A stretch of 19,604 nt of DNA from DASWOJ01 sp964242325 (GCA_964242325.1 CAXTCI010000094.1:1-19604), one strand, 5' to 3'; positions 1-7,018 are shown, counted from the stretch's first letter. Numbers and translations are program-made. Notes: generated by a model from the letters alone, not told the origin.

Positions 1-758
1 CCGGCGTTTGGCTGCACCGACAGCAGGCCGGGCCAGTTGGCCGCGAGCCAGCGGACATGCTCGCTCATCTCATGCGGACCCGTGGCGCAGTTCAGCCCGA
101 TCAGCGGTACGTCCAGCGCATGGATCACCGTCGCCGCCGCAGCGATATCCGGTCCGACCAGCAAGGTGCCGGTCGTTTCCACCGTCACCTGCACGAAAAT
201 CGGCGTGTCCGTGCCGGCCTCGGCGCGGGCGATCTTGGCGCCGTTGACAGCGGCCTTGATCTGCAGGGTGTCCTGGCAGGTTTCGATCAGGATGGCGTCC
301 ACGCCGCCGGCAATCAGGCCGCGGGACTGCGCGGCCAGCGCCGCCTCCAGCGGGTCATAGGCGATGTTGCCGAGCGACGGCAGCTTGGTGCCCGGCCCGA
401 TGCTGCCGAGCACCCAGCGATGGCGTCCGTCGGCGAAGCTGTCCGCGGCCTCCCGCGCCAACTCCGCCGCGACCTTGTTTATTTCATGGGTGCGATCCTG
501 CAGGTCAAACTCGCCCAAGGTGATCGGCGAGCCGCCGAAGCTGTTGGTTTCCACCATGTCCGCCCCGGCCTCGAAGTAGCCGCGGTGGATCTCGCGCACC
601 AGGTCCGGGCGGGACAGGTTCAGCACCTCGGTGCAGTTCTCCCGGTTCCAGTAGTCGCGCTCGATGTCCAGGGTCAGGGCCTGCACGCGGCTGCCCATGC
701 CGCCGTCGCACAGCAGGACCTGGTCACGCAGGGCGTCGAGCAAATGGGGTCGGGTCAT
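1..758 (-). CDS. metH: Methionine synthase, homocysteine-binding N-terminal part (partial, runs off left edge)
   Basis: This is the N-terminal homocysteine S-methyltransferase domain of cobalamin-dependent methionine synthase, which moves a methyl group from methyltetrahydrofolate through B12 to homocysteine in the cytoplasm. About 252 residues are visible before the window edge. The motifs seen are LLCDGGMGSRVQ near the N-terminus, GADMVETNSFGG, IETCQDTLQIKAA, GLNCATGPHEM (carrying the first of the zinc-binding cysteines of this family) and SVQPNAG at the edge. The later zinc cysteines and the B12 domains, if present, lie outside. The ATG overlaps the stop of the upstream ArsR-methyltransferase gene by one base (TGATG), so the two are almost certainly cotranscribed and translationally coupled. 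Some relatives encode this domain as a separate ~340-residue protein, so a split MetH or a betaine/homocysteine methyltransferase-like protein cannot be excluded. Confidence 0.92.
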   Translation of the reverse strand, partial: MTRPHLLDALRDQVLLCDGGMGSRVQALTLDIERDYWNRENCTEVLNLSRPDLVREIHRGYFEAGADMVETNSFGGSPITLGEFDLQDRTHEINKVAAELAREAADSFADGRHRWVLGSIGPGTKLPSLGNIAYDPLEAALAAQSRGLIAGGVDAILIETCQDTLQIKAAVNGAKIARAEAGTDTPIFVQVTVETTGTLLVGPDIAAAATVIHALDVPLIGLNCATGPHEMSEHVRWLAANWPGLLSVQPNA

Positions 759-1741
759 CAAGCGTCCTCTGGAACAAGTTCGCGGCGGGGTTCGTCGGCG
801 CCATCCGAAACGGAGGCGACGGGGAGGGTGGCCGGCCACAGCCGAACCTCCAGCGCGCCTGGGACCGATATGGGCTGACCGGGCAGCAGGCCAGGGGCGC
901 GCAGCAGGTCGCGCATGGCGTCGTCGGTGAAGCCGGGCCAGCGATGGGCCAGGCGCTCCGTCAGGTCGGTGCGGCGGTGTCCCGCCAGGTCCACGATGAT
1001 CAGTTGCCCGCCCGGGACCAGCACGCGGGCCGCCTCCGCCACCACGGCGGCGGGGTCCTCGGCGTAGTGCAGCACCATTTGCAGCACCGCCACGTCATAG
1101 CCCGGCGAAAGCGGCAGGCGATACATGTCGGCCTGGCGGACGCCCACATGCGCCAGCCCTGGCTTGGCCAGCCGGGCGCGGGCGAGGGCCAGCATGGCGC
1201 GGCTGGCGTCTATCCCCAAGCCGGAGCGGATGCGCGGCGCAAGCAGTTCCAGCATCCGTCCGGTGCCGGTGCCGATGTCGAGCAGCCGGCCCAGCTTTTC
1301 GCCGGGCAGCAGCGACAGCAGCGCCGCCTCAACGTCGGCCGCGGGTAGGCCAAGGGCACGCATCTCGTCCCAATCTGCCCCTTGGCGGCGGAAGGTGTCG
1401 GACGCAATGCGTGCCCGCTCCGCCAATACTCGGGCGGCGCCGCGGCGGTCGGCGGACAGCACAGGGTCATCCTCCGGCAGGCGGGCCAGCAGTTCCAGCA
1501 CAGGCGCAACCCCCTGCACGGCGTCATGCGGCAGGGCGAACCAGACGTTCGTGCCCTCCCGCACCCGGTCCAGCAGCCCGGCGTCGCACAGCAGCTTGAG
1601 ATGGCGAGACAGCCGCGGCTGGCTTTGCCCCAGGATCTCGGTGAACTCCATAACGCAGAACGCGCCATGCGCAGCCAGCGCCAGCAGGCGCAGGCGTGTA
1701 GGTTCGGCGCAGGCGCGCAGGGCAGTGAGGAATGGCTCCAT
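758..1741 (-). CDS. ArsR-family regulator fused to SAM-dependent methyltransferase (SahR-like)
   Basis: This is a 327-residue fusion. Residues 1-75 are an ArsR winged helix (EPTRLRLLALAAHGAF, then the recognition helix SQPRLSRHLKLLCDAGLL). Residues 150-250 are a class I methyltransferase fold with motif I LLDIGTGTGRMLELL (153-167), the acidic loop GIDAS (177-180), and ARVLVPGG (238-245). Fusions of this type beside metH or metF are known or proposed to sense S-adenosylhomocysteine or SAM and control methionine genes; the link here is inferred from context. No metal-binding cysteine motif of the arsenic sensors is visible. The start was set at the MEPF codon; an ATG three codons upstream (1750) is an alternative. 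The longer open frame to 1849 is rejected because its extra N-terminus is translated from a dispersed repeat. The stop overlaps the metH start. Confidence 0.9.
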   Translation of the reverse strand: MEPFLTALRACAEPTRLRLLALAAHGAFCVMEFTEILGQSQPRLSRHLKLLCDAGLLDRVREGTNVWFALPHDAVQGVAPVLELLARLPEDDPVLSADRRGAARVLAERARIASDTFRRQGADWDEMRALGLPAADVEAALLSLLPGEKLGRLLDIGTGTGRMLELLAPRIRSGLGIDASRAMLALARARLAKPGLAHVGVRQADMYRLPLSPGYDVAVLQMVLHYAEDPAAVVAEAARVLVPGGQLIIVDLAGHRRTDLTERLAHRWPGFTDDAMRDLLRAPGLLPGQPISVPGALEVRLWPATLPVASVSDGADEPRRELVPEDA

Positions 1742-1751
1742 ACCCGGCATA

Positions 1752-1775
1752 TTACATAAAGATATCCTTATGTAA
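1752..1775. promoter_or_regulatory. 24-bp palindromic operator-like site at the start of the ArsR-methyltransferase gene
   Basis: Arms TTACATAA and TTATGTAA surround the palindromic core GATATC, with a single mismatched pair (bases 1760 and 1767). The site ends 10 bases before the chosen ATG and touches the alternative ATG at 1750. This AT-rich symmetry stands out in GC-rich surroundings and is the type of site ArsR proteins bind, so repression of the gene's own operon is the simplest reading. The site also contains AAGGA on the minus strand, which could be a ribosome-binding site or chance. Binding is inferred, not shown. Confidence 0.7.
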
Positions 1776-1790
1776 AGATGAACGCTTCGT

Positions 1791-1934
1791 TCTCCCTCTC
1801 CCTCCGGAAGAGGGTTGGGGTGAGGGAAGCCGCCAGAACCATGTCGCAATCATCCGCGGCTGCTTGCGCCTATAACAACAGCATCCGTGCTTCTGGCCTC
1901 CCTCACCCCAACCCTCTCCCGGAGGGGGAGGGGG
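1791..1934. repeat. Composite inverted-repeat element, copy A
   Basis: Two ~35-base arms in inverted orientation (1791-1828 and 1897-1934; core GGTTGGGGTGAGGGA and its complement) enclose a ~68-base centre. Each arm also contains its own small C/G-rich hairpin. Translated, the arms read PHPNPLPEGEGE, the familiar signature of a dispersed repeat often mistaken for protein. The centre aligns along its length with the centre of copy B (3434-3504), so the whole unit is the repeat. One arm ends 13 bases past the stop of the DUF2945 gene, where its hairpin could act as a transcript end. Confidence 0.85.
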
Positions 1935-1947
1935 CAGGGCAGCGCGG

Positions 1948-2157
1948 CTACGCTTTCTTCAAATCCTCCGGCTTGTGCACGGCCTCCTTGCCGCTTTTCG
2001 CCGACTTCACCACGAACTGCGGCTCGTCCTTGGTCGGCTTGGCAACGTGCCCTTTGATATGGGTTTCGGAGGTCACCTTCTTCTCGACCGTGCCCTCTGT
2101 GCCACCCTGGGATGTGCCCCACTTGACCTTGTCGCCAGGCTTGAATTTGTCTGTCAT
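1948..2157 (-). CDS. DUF2945 (HVA1-type) small hydrophilic protein
   Basis: A 69-residue soluble, lysine-rich protein with the DUF2945 layout: KFKPGDKVKWGTSQGGTEGTV followed by a second half with VVKSAKSGKEAVHKPEDLKK. The family is a small single-domain fold of unknown biochemical role, found widely in bacteria and fungi. The ATG is preceded by GAGGGA at good spacing. A candidate EcfG-type promoter lies about 30-55 bases upstream, which would fit a general stress gene; that is an inference. The gene stands alone, reading away from the exported propeller gene on the other strand, and its 3' end abuts repeat copy A. A longer upstream frame on this strand is antisense to the propeller gene and was discarded. 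Confidence 0.85.
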   Translation of the reverse strand: MTDKFKPGDKVKWGTSQGGTEGTVEKKVTSETHIKGHVAKPTKDEPQFVVKSAKSGKEAVHKPEDLKKA

Positions 2158-2185
2158 TGCGTCCCTCGCTTGCTGGGTCCCGTGC

Positions 2186-2211
2186 AACACAGGATGGTGT
2201 TGCCGGGTTCC
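2186..2211 (-). promoter_or_regulatory. Candidate EcfG-type stress promoter for the DUF2945 gene
   Basis: On the minus strand GGAAC (2211-2207) is followed after 17 bases by TGTT (2189-2186). The alphaproteobacterial general stress sigma factor EcfG recognises GGAAC, 16-17 bases, then CGTT, so this is one base off. It would give a leader of roughly 25 bases containing the GAGGGA ribosome-binding site. The downstream box overlaps a small hairpin (CAACAC/GTGTTG, 2185-2202), so the match could be coincidental. Confidence 0.4.
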
Positions 2212-2271
2212 CTGTCCGCAACCCGGCGCACCCCGCCGCGTCCAGGGCGCATTGTAGCCGAGGACTCTACC

Positions 2272-3384
2272 ATGCCCGACCTTCACCGCCGCACCCTGAT
2301 CGCCCTGCTGGCCGCGGCTGCCGCCAGCCGCGCCCAGGCGCAAGGCGCTGCCACCGACGCGGACAAGCTGACCCAGGTCGCAACATTCGAGCAGCAGGTC
2401 ACCGGCGTCGCCGTGTCGCCGCAAGGCCGCATCTTCGTCAACTTCCCACGCTGGGAGCAGGACGTGGAGATATCGGTCGCCGAGGTCATGAAGGACGGCA
2501 GCCTCAAGCCCTACCCGAATGCCGAGTGGAACGCCTGGCGCAACCTGAAGCCGCTGTCGAACGGCGACCACTTCGTTTGCGTGCAGAGCGTGACGGTGGA
2601 CCCGCAGGGCTTCCTGTGGATCCTGGACCCGGCGGCGCCGGGCAACGAGTTCAACCTGGATGGCGGGCCGAAGCTGGTGAAGGTGGACCTGGCGTCCGAC
2701 AAGGTGTTGCAGGTTATCCGCTTCGGCCGCGACACCATCCCCCAGGGCAGCTACCTGAACGACGTGCGGGTCAGCCCGGACGGGCGCTGGGCCTACATCA
2801 CCGACAGCGGCGTGCGCGGGGCGCTGCTGGTGGTGGACCTGCGGACCGGCAAGCCGCGCCGGGTGCTCGACGGCCACCCCAGCACGCAGGTCGAGCCGGA
2901 CGTGATCGTGCACACCGACGGGCAGGAGCTGCGGCGGCCTGACAACCGCAAGGTCAAGTTCTCGGCGGACGGCATCGCCTTGGACCGGCAGGGCCGGTTC
3001 CTGTACTGGCAGGCGCTGACCGGCAAGACGTTGTATCGCCTGCCCACCAACATCCTGACGAACCCGACCGTCGCCCCGGCCCGCCTGGCCGCGGCGGTGA
3101 CCAAGGTGGGCACCACGAACGTCGCCGACGGTCTGTGGATGGACGCCAAGGGCAACATCTGGGTGACAAGCCCGGAGGACGACTCACTCAAGCTGCGCGC
3201 CCCGGACGGCACGATGCGGACGGTGGTGCAGGACAAGCGTCTACGCTGGCCTGACAGCATGGCCGAGGGTCCGGACGGCTCGATCTACGTGACGTCGAGC
3301 CACATCCAGGACATGGCGCAGTGGCACGAGAAGGGCAGCACGCGGACAGAACCCTACGCCCTGTGGAAAGTGGCGGGTCAGTAG
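2272..3384 (+). CDS. Exported major royal jelly protein (MRJP/yellow) family beta-propeller protein
   Basis: This 370-residue protein begins with an export signal (HRRTLIALLAAAAASRAQAQ, cleavage near residue 24). The RR pair directly before the hydrophobic stretch allows Tat export, but the motif is incomplete. The rest is a six-bladed propeller of the MRJP/yellow family: repeated GRIFVNFPRW, VDPQGFLWILDPA, LNDVRVSPDGRWAYITDSG, ADGIALDRQGRFLYWQAL, ADGLWMDAKGNIWVTSPED and WPDSMAEGPDGSIYVTSSH segments mark the blades. Bacterial members are periplasmic, of unsettled function, related to SMP-30/gluconolactonase-like propellers. GAGGA sits 8 bases before the ATG. The plus-strand frame is open from 1975, but the upstream part is antisense to DUF2945. 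No partner gene is evident; repeat copy B follows the stop. Confidence 0.88.
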   Translation: MPDLHRRTLIALLAAAAASRAQAQGAATDADKLTQVATFEQQVTGVAVSPQGRIFVNFPRWEQDVEISVAEVMKDGSLKPYPNAEWNAWRNLKPLSNGDHFVCVQSVTVDPQGFLWILDPAAPGNEFNLDGGPKLVKVDLASDKVLQVIRFGRDTIPQGSYLNDVRVSPDGRWAYITDSGVRGALLVVDLRTGKPRRVLDGHPSTQVEPDVIVHTDGQELRRPDNRKVKFSADGIALDRQGRFLYWQALTGKTLYRLPTNILTNPTVAPARLAAAVTKVGTTNVADGLWMDAKGNIWVTSPEDDSLKLRAPDGTMRTVVQDKRLRWPDSMAEGPDGSIYVTSSHIQDMAQWHEKGSTRTEPYALWKVAGQ

Positions 3385-3397
3385 TTCCCTGCTTTCT

Positions 3398-3539
3398 GCT
3401 CCCTCCCCCTTCGGGAGAGGGTCGGGGTGAGGGCAACCGCAAGCACCGTGTCTCAAACATCGGCAGTTCCTCGCGCTTGCAGGGGCAGCATCCGCGCTGC
3501 GGGGCTTCCCTCACCCGGGCCCTCTCCCGGAGGGAGAGG
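3398..3539. repeat. Composite inverted-repeat element, copy B
   Basis: The architecture is the same as copy A: arms at about 3398-3433 and 3505-3539 in inverted orientation around a 71-base centre. The two centres share blocks such as CAGCATCCG and the spacing of ACC.TGTC.CAA.CATC, and both copies lie in the same orientation. The right arm ends 7 bases before the stop codon of the GST gene, mirroring the position of copy A beside DUF2945, and the left arm follows the propeller gene by 13 bases. It could end transcription from both sides. Confidence 0.85.
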
Positions 3540-3546
3540 AAGAAGG

Positions 3547-4170
3547 TTAGCCTTTTGCCAATGCCGCATCCCGGTCGCGCGCACGTTGCGCGGCGGGTCG
3601 ACTGCGGATGCGGCCGACGTAGTCCATGATCTCCGGGCGGCCCGGCACAATTTTGGCCTGCGTGGTCCAGTCCAGCGACGTACCCCACAACACGTCGGCG
3701 GCGCTGAAGCGGTCGCCCAGCAAGTATGGCCCCGGGCTGAGCGCGGAAACCAGGGTGTCCAGCACCGTGTCGAACTCGCCATAGGGGCTCATCGTGCGCG
3801 ATGCCGGCTCCCGTCCGGCGGCGCGTTCAACCACCGCCGGCTCGAAGGCTGCGGCATAGAACACCATCCAGCGCAGGTAAGGCCCGCGCATCGGGTCGCC
3901 CACCGGCGGCGCCAGCCCAGCCGCAGGGAACAGGTCGGCCAGATGCAGCAGGATCGCCACCTGCTCCGTCACCACCGCTCCCGTGGCATCCCGCAGCGCC
4001 GGCACCTTGCCCATCGGGTTGACGGCCAGGAATGCCGGCTCGCGGTGCTCCCCCGCTTTTTGGTTCAGCACCTCCAGCCGGTATGGCACGCCCAGCTCCT
4101 CCAGCAGGAACACCACGCCGGCGGACCGGGTGCGGGGCACATGATACAGGGTCAGGGTGGGGTCAGGCAT
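3547..4170 (-). CDS. Glutathione S-transferase family protein
   Basis: A 207-residue cytosolic GST. Residues 5-80 are the thioredoxin-like domain, with LTLYHVPRTRSAGVVFLLEELGVPY at the glutathione site, the cis-proline in NPMGKVPAL (P57) and TEQ at 68-70, where the usual glutathione-binding pair is ES (serine replaced by glutamine). Residues 95-200 are the helical domain with the hallmark GPYLLGDRFSAADVLWG. The likely role is glutathione conjugation or reduction of small electrophiles; the substrate is unknown. AAAGG lies 8 bases before the ATG. It is divergent from the M29 aminopeptidase across about 70 bases, so the two may share a control region. A second, truncated GST fragment lies at 8759-8935. 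Confidence 0.93.
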   Translation of the reverse strand: MPDPTLTLYHVPRTRSAGVVFLLEELGVPYRLEVLNQKAGEHREPAFLAVNPMGKVPALRDATGAVVTEQVAILLHLADLFPAAGLAPPVGDPMRGPYLRWMVFYAAAFEPAVVERAAGREPASRTMSPYGEFDTVLDTLVSALSPGPYLLGDRFSAADVLWGTSLDWTTQAKIVPGRPEIMDYVGRIRSRPAAQRARDRDAALAKG

Positions 4171-4242
4171 GATGCGGACCTTTGCGCCGGGGCAGGAGCA
4201 CTATTATGTGCATCCCTTCTCCCGCAGCACGAGGCCCCCGCG

Positions 4243-5493
4243 ATGAACGCCATCACGCCCACCGCCGCCATCCATGACGCCCGCCTGGACCGGCTCGCCA
4301 AGGTCACGGTCGAGGTCGGGCTCGCCCTGGCGCATGGGCAGGAGCTGGTGATGACGGCGCCGCTGGACGCCGTGCCGCTGGTCCGCCGCATCACCGAACA
4401 CGCCTACCGCGCCGGCTGCCCGCAGGTCACGACGCTGCTGACCGACGACGTGACGACCCTGGCGCGATACCAGTTCGCCCCGGACGACGCCTTCGACCGC
4501 GCGCCGGCCTGGCTGTATGAGGGCATGGCCGCAGCCTACCGCGGCGGCGCGGCGCGGCTGGCCATCTCGGGCGACGACCCGGCGCTGCTGTCGGCGCAGG
4601 ACCCGGCGCGGGTGTCCCGGGCCAACCGTGCCCGCTCTGTCGCCTATCGCCCGGCGCTGGAACTGATCACCAATTTCGCCATCAACTGGAGCATCGTCAG
4701 CTACGCCTCTCCCGCCTGGGCGCGGCGGATGTTCCCGGACCTCGATGAAGCGCAGGCGGTGGCCCGGCTGTGGGATGCGATCTTCGCGGCCTCCCGCGTG
4801 GACCAGCCTGATCCCGTCGCCGCCTGGGCCGCCCACAACGCCGCGCTGCATGCCCGGACCGAGGCGCTGAACGGCCAGCGCTTCCACACGCTGCGGTTCC
4901 GTGGGCCGGGCACCGACCTGCGCGTGGGCCTGTCCGATGGCCACCTATGGCTGGGCGGCTCGGAGCCGGCGAAGAACGGCATCACCTGCAACCCCAACAT
5001 CCCGACCGAGGAGGTGTTCACCACCCCGCACATGATGCGCGTGGACGGCCACGTCCGCAGCACCAAGCCGCTGAGCTACGGCGGCACCCTGATTCAGGAC
5101 ATCGCCGTGCGGTTCGAGGCCGGGCAGATCACCGACGCCCAGGCGCGCACGGGGCAGGAGGTCCTGCAAAAGGTGCTGAGCACCGACGACGGCGCGCGGC
5201 GGCTGGGAGAGGTGGCGCTGGTGCCGGGCTCGTCGCCGATCTCGGCCAGCGGACTGCTGTTCTTCAACACCCTGTTCGACGAGAATGCGGCCAGCCACAT
5301 CGCGCTCGGCCAGGCCTACCGCACCTGCCTGGAGGGCGGCACGACGGCGTCGGATGATGAGCTGGCCCGGCGCGGCGCCAACACCAGCCTGATCCACATC
5401 GACTGGATGATCGGTTCGGGCGAGGTGGACGTGGACGGGCTGGATACGGCCGGCGCCGCGGTGCCGGTGATGCGGGCGGGGGAGTGGGTGTAG
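4243..5493 (+). CDS. M29-family metallo-aminopeptidase
   Basis: A 416-residue cytoplasmic leucyl/broad-specificity aminopeptidase of the thermophilic metalloprotease family (M29), near the usual ~410 residues. The N-terminal ~210 residues form the family's cap-like domain. The C-terminal half carries the metal site: NIPTEEVFTTP (E256/E257), LGEVALVPGSSPI (E323), NAASHIALGQAY (H352, Y359) and SLIHIDWMIGS (H385, D387), which together account for the two-metal centre. It releases N-terminal amino acids from peptides. GAGG lies 8 bases before the ATG. Upstream in-frame open sequence (to 3427) is antisense to GST and was excluded. All ligands are present, so the enzyme should be active. Confidence 0.95.
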   Translation: MNAITPTAAIHDARLDRLAKVTVEVGLALAHGQELVMTAPLDAVPLVRRITEHAYRAGCPQVTTLLTDDVTTLARYQFAPDDAFDRAPAWLYEGMAAAYRGGAARLAISGDDPALLSAQDPARVSRANRARSVAYRPALELITNFAINWSIVSYASPAWARRMFPDLDEAQAVARLWDAIFAASRVDQPDPVAAWAAHNAALHARTEALNGQRFHTLRFRGPGTDLRVGLSDGHLWLGGSEPAKNGITCNPNIPTEEVFTTPHMMRVDGHVRSTKPLSYGGTLIQDIAVRFEAGQITDAQARTGQEVLQKVLSTDDGARRLGEVALVPGSSPISASGLLFFNTLFDENAASHIALGQAYRTCLEGGTTASDDELARRGANTSLIHIDWMIGSGEVDVDGLDTAGAAVPVMRAGEWV

Positions 5494-5676
5494 GCGGGTC
5501 CGGTCCGGCGGTGTGACAGGGGCGAGCGGACAGCCCCGACTCCTGCATGGGTTCCGCGCTCGGCTGCCGTGCCGGTGCTTGCCTAAGATGGCGTCGCTGG
5601 TCCCTACGCTTTGCCCGCCTTCCGCCAGGGCGTTATCGTGGAAGCTATCAAGCCCAAGAATGAAAGAAGCTAAGCG

Positions 5677-5913
5677 GTGACGGTGCCGGATGCAGTCGGG
5701 TTGATTGGCGTTGCGCTGTACGTCGGTGCTTATGCCGGGTTGCAGACCGGCAGGTTGGGGCTGGCAGATACGCGTTACACGGTTCTGAACGCCGTGGGCG
5801 GGCTGGCTGTCATCTTCTCGCTTGTTTGGAGCTTCAACCTCGCAGCCTTCGTCACACAGGTTCTCTGGCTGATATTCACCCTTGTTGGATACTTGCGGTC
5901 TAGGAACGCGTGA
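5677..5913 (+). CDS. Small membrane protein, CBU_0592-like family
   Basis: A 78-residue protein with three hydrophobic segments: residues 6-21, 36-50 and 53-72, ending in a short basic tail (YLRSRNA). The pattern IGVALYVGAYAGLQTGRL followed by YTVLNAVGGLAVIFSLVWSFNLAAFVTQVLW resembles the small inner-membrane proteins annotated as CBU_0592 family, whose function is unknown. A stop codon four bases upstream in frame fixes the N-terminus near here: GTG at 5677 or the next GTG at 5683. A six-codon ORF (ATG 5660) ends in TGA overlapping the GTG (GTGA), which might couple translation. No strong ribosome-binding site is visible. Confidence 0.75.
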   Translation: MTVPDAVGLIGVALYVGAYAGLQTGRLGLADTRYTVLNAVGGLAVIFSLVWSFNLAAFVTQVLWLIFTLVGYLRSRNA

Positions 5914-6251
5914 CCGGCAGCAAGCCCTCCCGATCACTGGCGTGCTGCATGGCTCGGTCATTCATTTTATATCGAAATGCTTGCCTCCTTTGGGCAATGC
6001 CTGACCATGACTGACGCAGCCTTGCAGACCGTCCGCCTGCAGCTTGCCTTCGCCGAGGCGCGGCACACCGTCCAGCAAGGCTTCGGACACTGGTGTCGGA
6101 TTCACCGGCCCTGTCGGCAGGCCATCCTCCGTGCCCGTAGAGGCAACGATTTCGAGCGGACGGCTGCAAGGCGGTAAGTCCACCCGTCCCCCTGATATGC
6201 TCAAGTGCTGCGAGCGGCGCGTATGTTGGAACCCGGCAAGGAGAGAGACCA
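5914..6251. other. 338-bp intergenic stretch without a convincing gene
   Basis: Short open frames exist on both strands (a 66-codon one on plus, a 96-codon one on minus), but neither gives a recognisable protein and the minus one ends at the membrane-protein gene with no ribosome-binding site. The right end carries the AAGGAG ribosome-binding site of the SDR gene (about 6239-6244). It may include remnants of a lost gene, but I cannot name one. Confidence 0.5.
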
Positions 6252-6980
6252 ATGGCAGGAGAGTTGATCGGCAAGGTTGCGGTCGTGACCGGGGCCGCGT
6301 CAGGCATCGGTCTAGCCAGCACGGAGGCGATGGTGGCGGCGGGTGCGCGGGTGGTGATGGTTGACCGTGACGAGGCAGGGCTGAACGCGCTCCGCAACAA
6401 GCATGGCGACGCCGTGAGCGTGTTGGTCATCGACCTGCTCGACCCAAAAGACTGCGCCACGCTGCTGCCGAGGGTCCTGGAACAGGCGGGTCAACTCGAC
6501 ATCCTGCATGCAAACGCGGGCATGTACGTCGGCGGCGACCTGATCGACGCGGACACCGCGGCGATCGACCGGATGATGAACTTGAACGTCAACGTGGTGA
6601 TGAAGAATGTCCACGACGTGCTGCCCCACATGATCGGGCGCGGGACCGGCGACATCATCGTCACGAGCTCCCTGGCGGCCCACTTTCCGACGCCGTGGGA
6701 GCCGGTCTATGCGTCGTCCAAGTGGGCGATCAACTGCTTTGTCCAGACGGTGCGGCGCCAGGTGTTCAAGCACGGCATCCGCGTGGGCTCGATCTCGCCC
6801 GGCCCTGTTGCGACCGGATTGCTCGCGGAGTGGCCGCCGGACAAGCTGCAGCACGCCAGGGAGTCTGGAAGTATATTGGAGGCCAGTGAAGTGGCGAACG
6901 TCGTGACGTTCATGTTGACGCGGCCACGCGGCATGACGATCCGCGACGTGATCATGCTGCCCACCAATTTCGATCTTTAA
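6252..6980 (+). CDS. Short-chain dehydrogenase, ribitol 2-dehydrogenase-like
   Basis: A 242-residue classical SDR. The cofactor site is TGAASGIG (13-20) with D39 after the second strand, which suggests NAD rather than NADP. Other elements are DL (61-62), NAG (88-90), the catalytic S139/S140 with Y153 and K157 in PVYASSKWA, and SPGPVATGL after the active site. The stretches DILHANAGMYVGGDL, NLNVNVV, HMIGRGTGDIIVTSS, RRQVFKHGIRVG and the C-terminal TIRDVIMLP.NFDL closely match ribitol 2-dehydrogenases, which oxidise ribitol to D-ribulose. That specificity is by similarity recalled from memory; another polyol is possible. AAGGAG lies 9 bases before the ATG. It has no kinase or polyol transporter beside it, so it appears to be a single-gene unit. 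Confidence 0.88.
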   Translation: MAGELIGKVAVVTGAASGIGLASTEAMVAAGARVVMVDRDEAGLNALRNKHGDAVSVLVIDLLDPKDCATLLPRVLEQAGQLDILHANAGMYVGGDLIDADTAAIDRMMNLNVNVVMKNVHDVLPHMIGRGTGDIIVTSSLAAHFPTPWEPVYASSKWAINCFVQTVRRQVFKHGIRVGSISPGPVATGLLAEWPPDKLQHARESGSILEASEVANVVTFMLTRPRGMTIRDVIMLPTNFDL

Positions 6981-6983
6981 GCG

Positions 6984-7018
6984 GCACCGCTCATCCGAAA
7001 CACCTGAAAAAGCGGTGC
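6984..7018 (+). terminator. Hairpin after the SDR gene
   Basis: GCACCGCT (6984-6991) and AGCGGTGC (7011-7018) form a perfect 8-bp stem, extendable by wobble pairs, with a 19-base loop, starting 4 bases after the SDR stop. There is no T-run after it, so intrinsic termination is uncertain; it may only protect the transcript end. Confidence 0.35.

Noticed and set aside
57..878. 273-codon plus-strand open frame
   Set aside because: It is antisense to metH, which has clear family motifs; its product is R/H/Q-rich shadow sequence.
1742..1849. N-terminal extension of the ArsR-methyltransferase protein
   Set aside because: The extra residues include FPHPNPLPEGEGE, the translation of a dispersed repeat, and the operator palindrome lies inside it.
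2158..2913. Long minus-strand frame upstream of DUF2945
   Set aside because: It is antisense to the MRJP-family propeller gene and is V/H/R/G-rich.
3453..3546. Continuation of minus-strand frames past the GST stop containing LPSPRPSPEGGG
   Set aside because: This is repeat copy B translated, not protein.
5962..6252. 96-codon minus-strand frame before the SDR gene
   Set aside because: No recognisable domain or ribosome-binding site, and it reads across the SDR promoter region.
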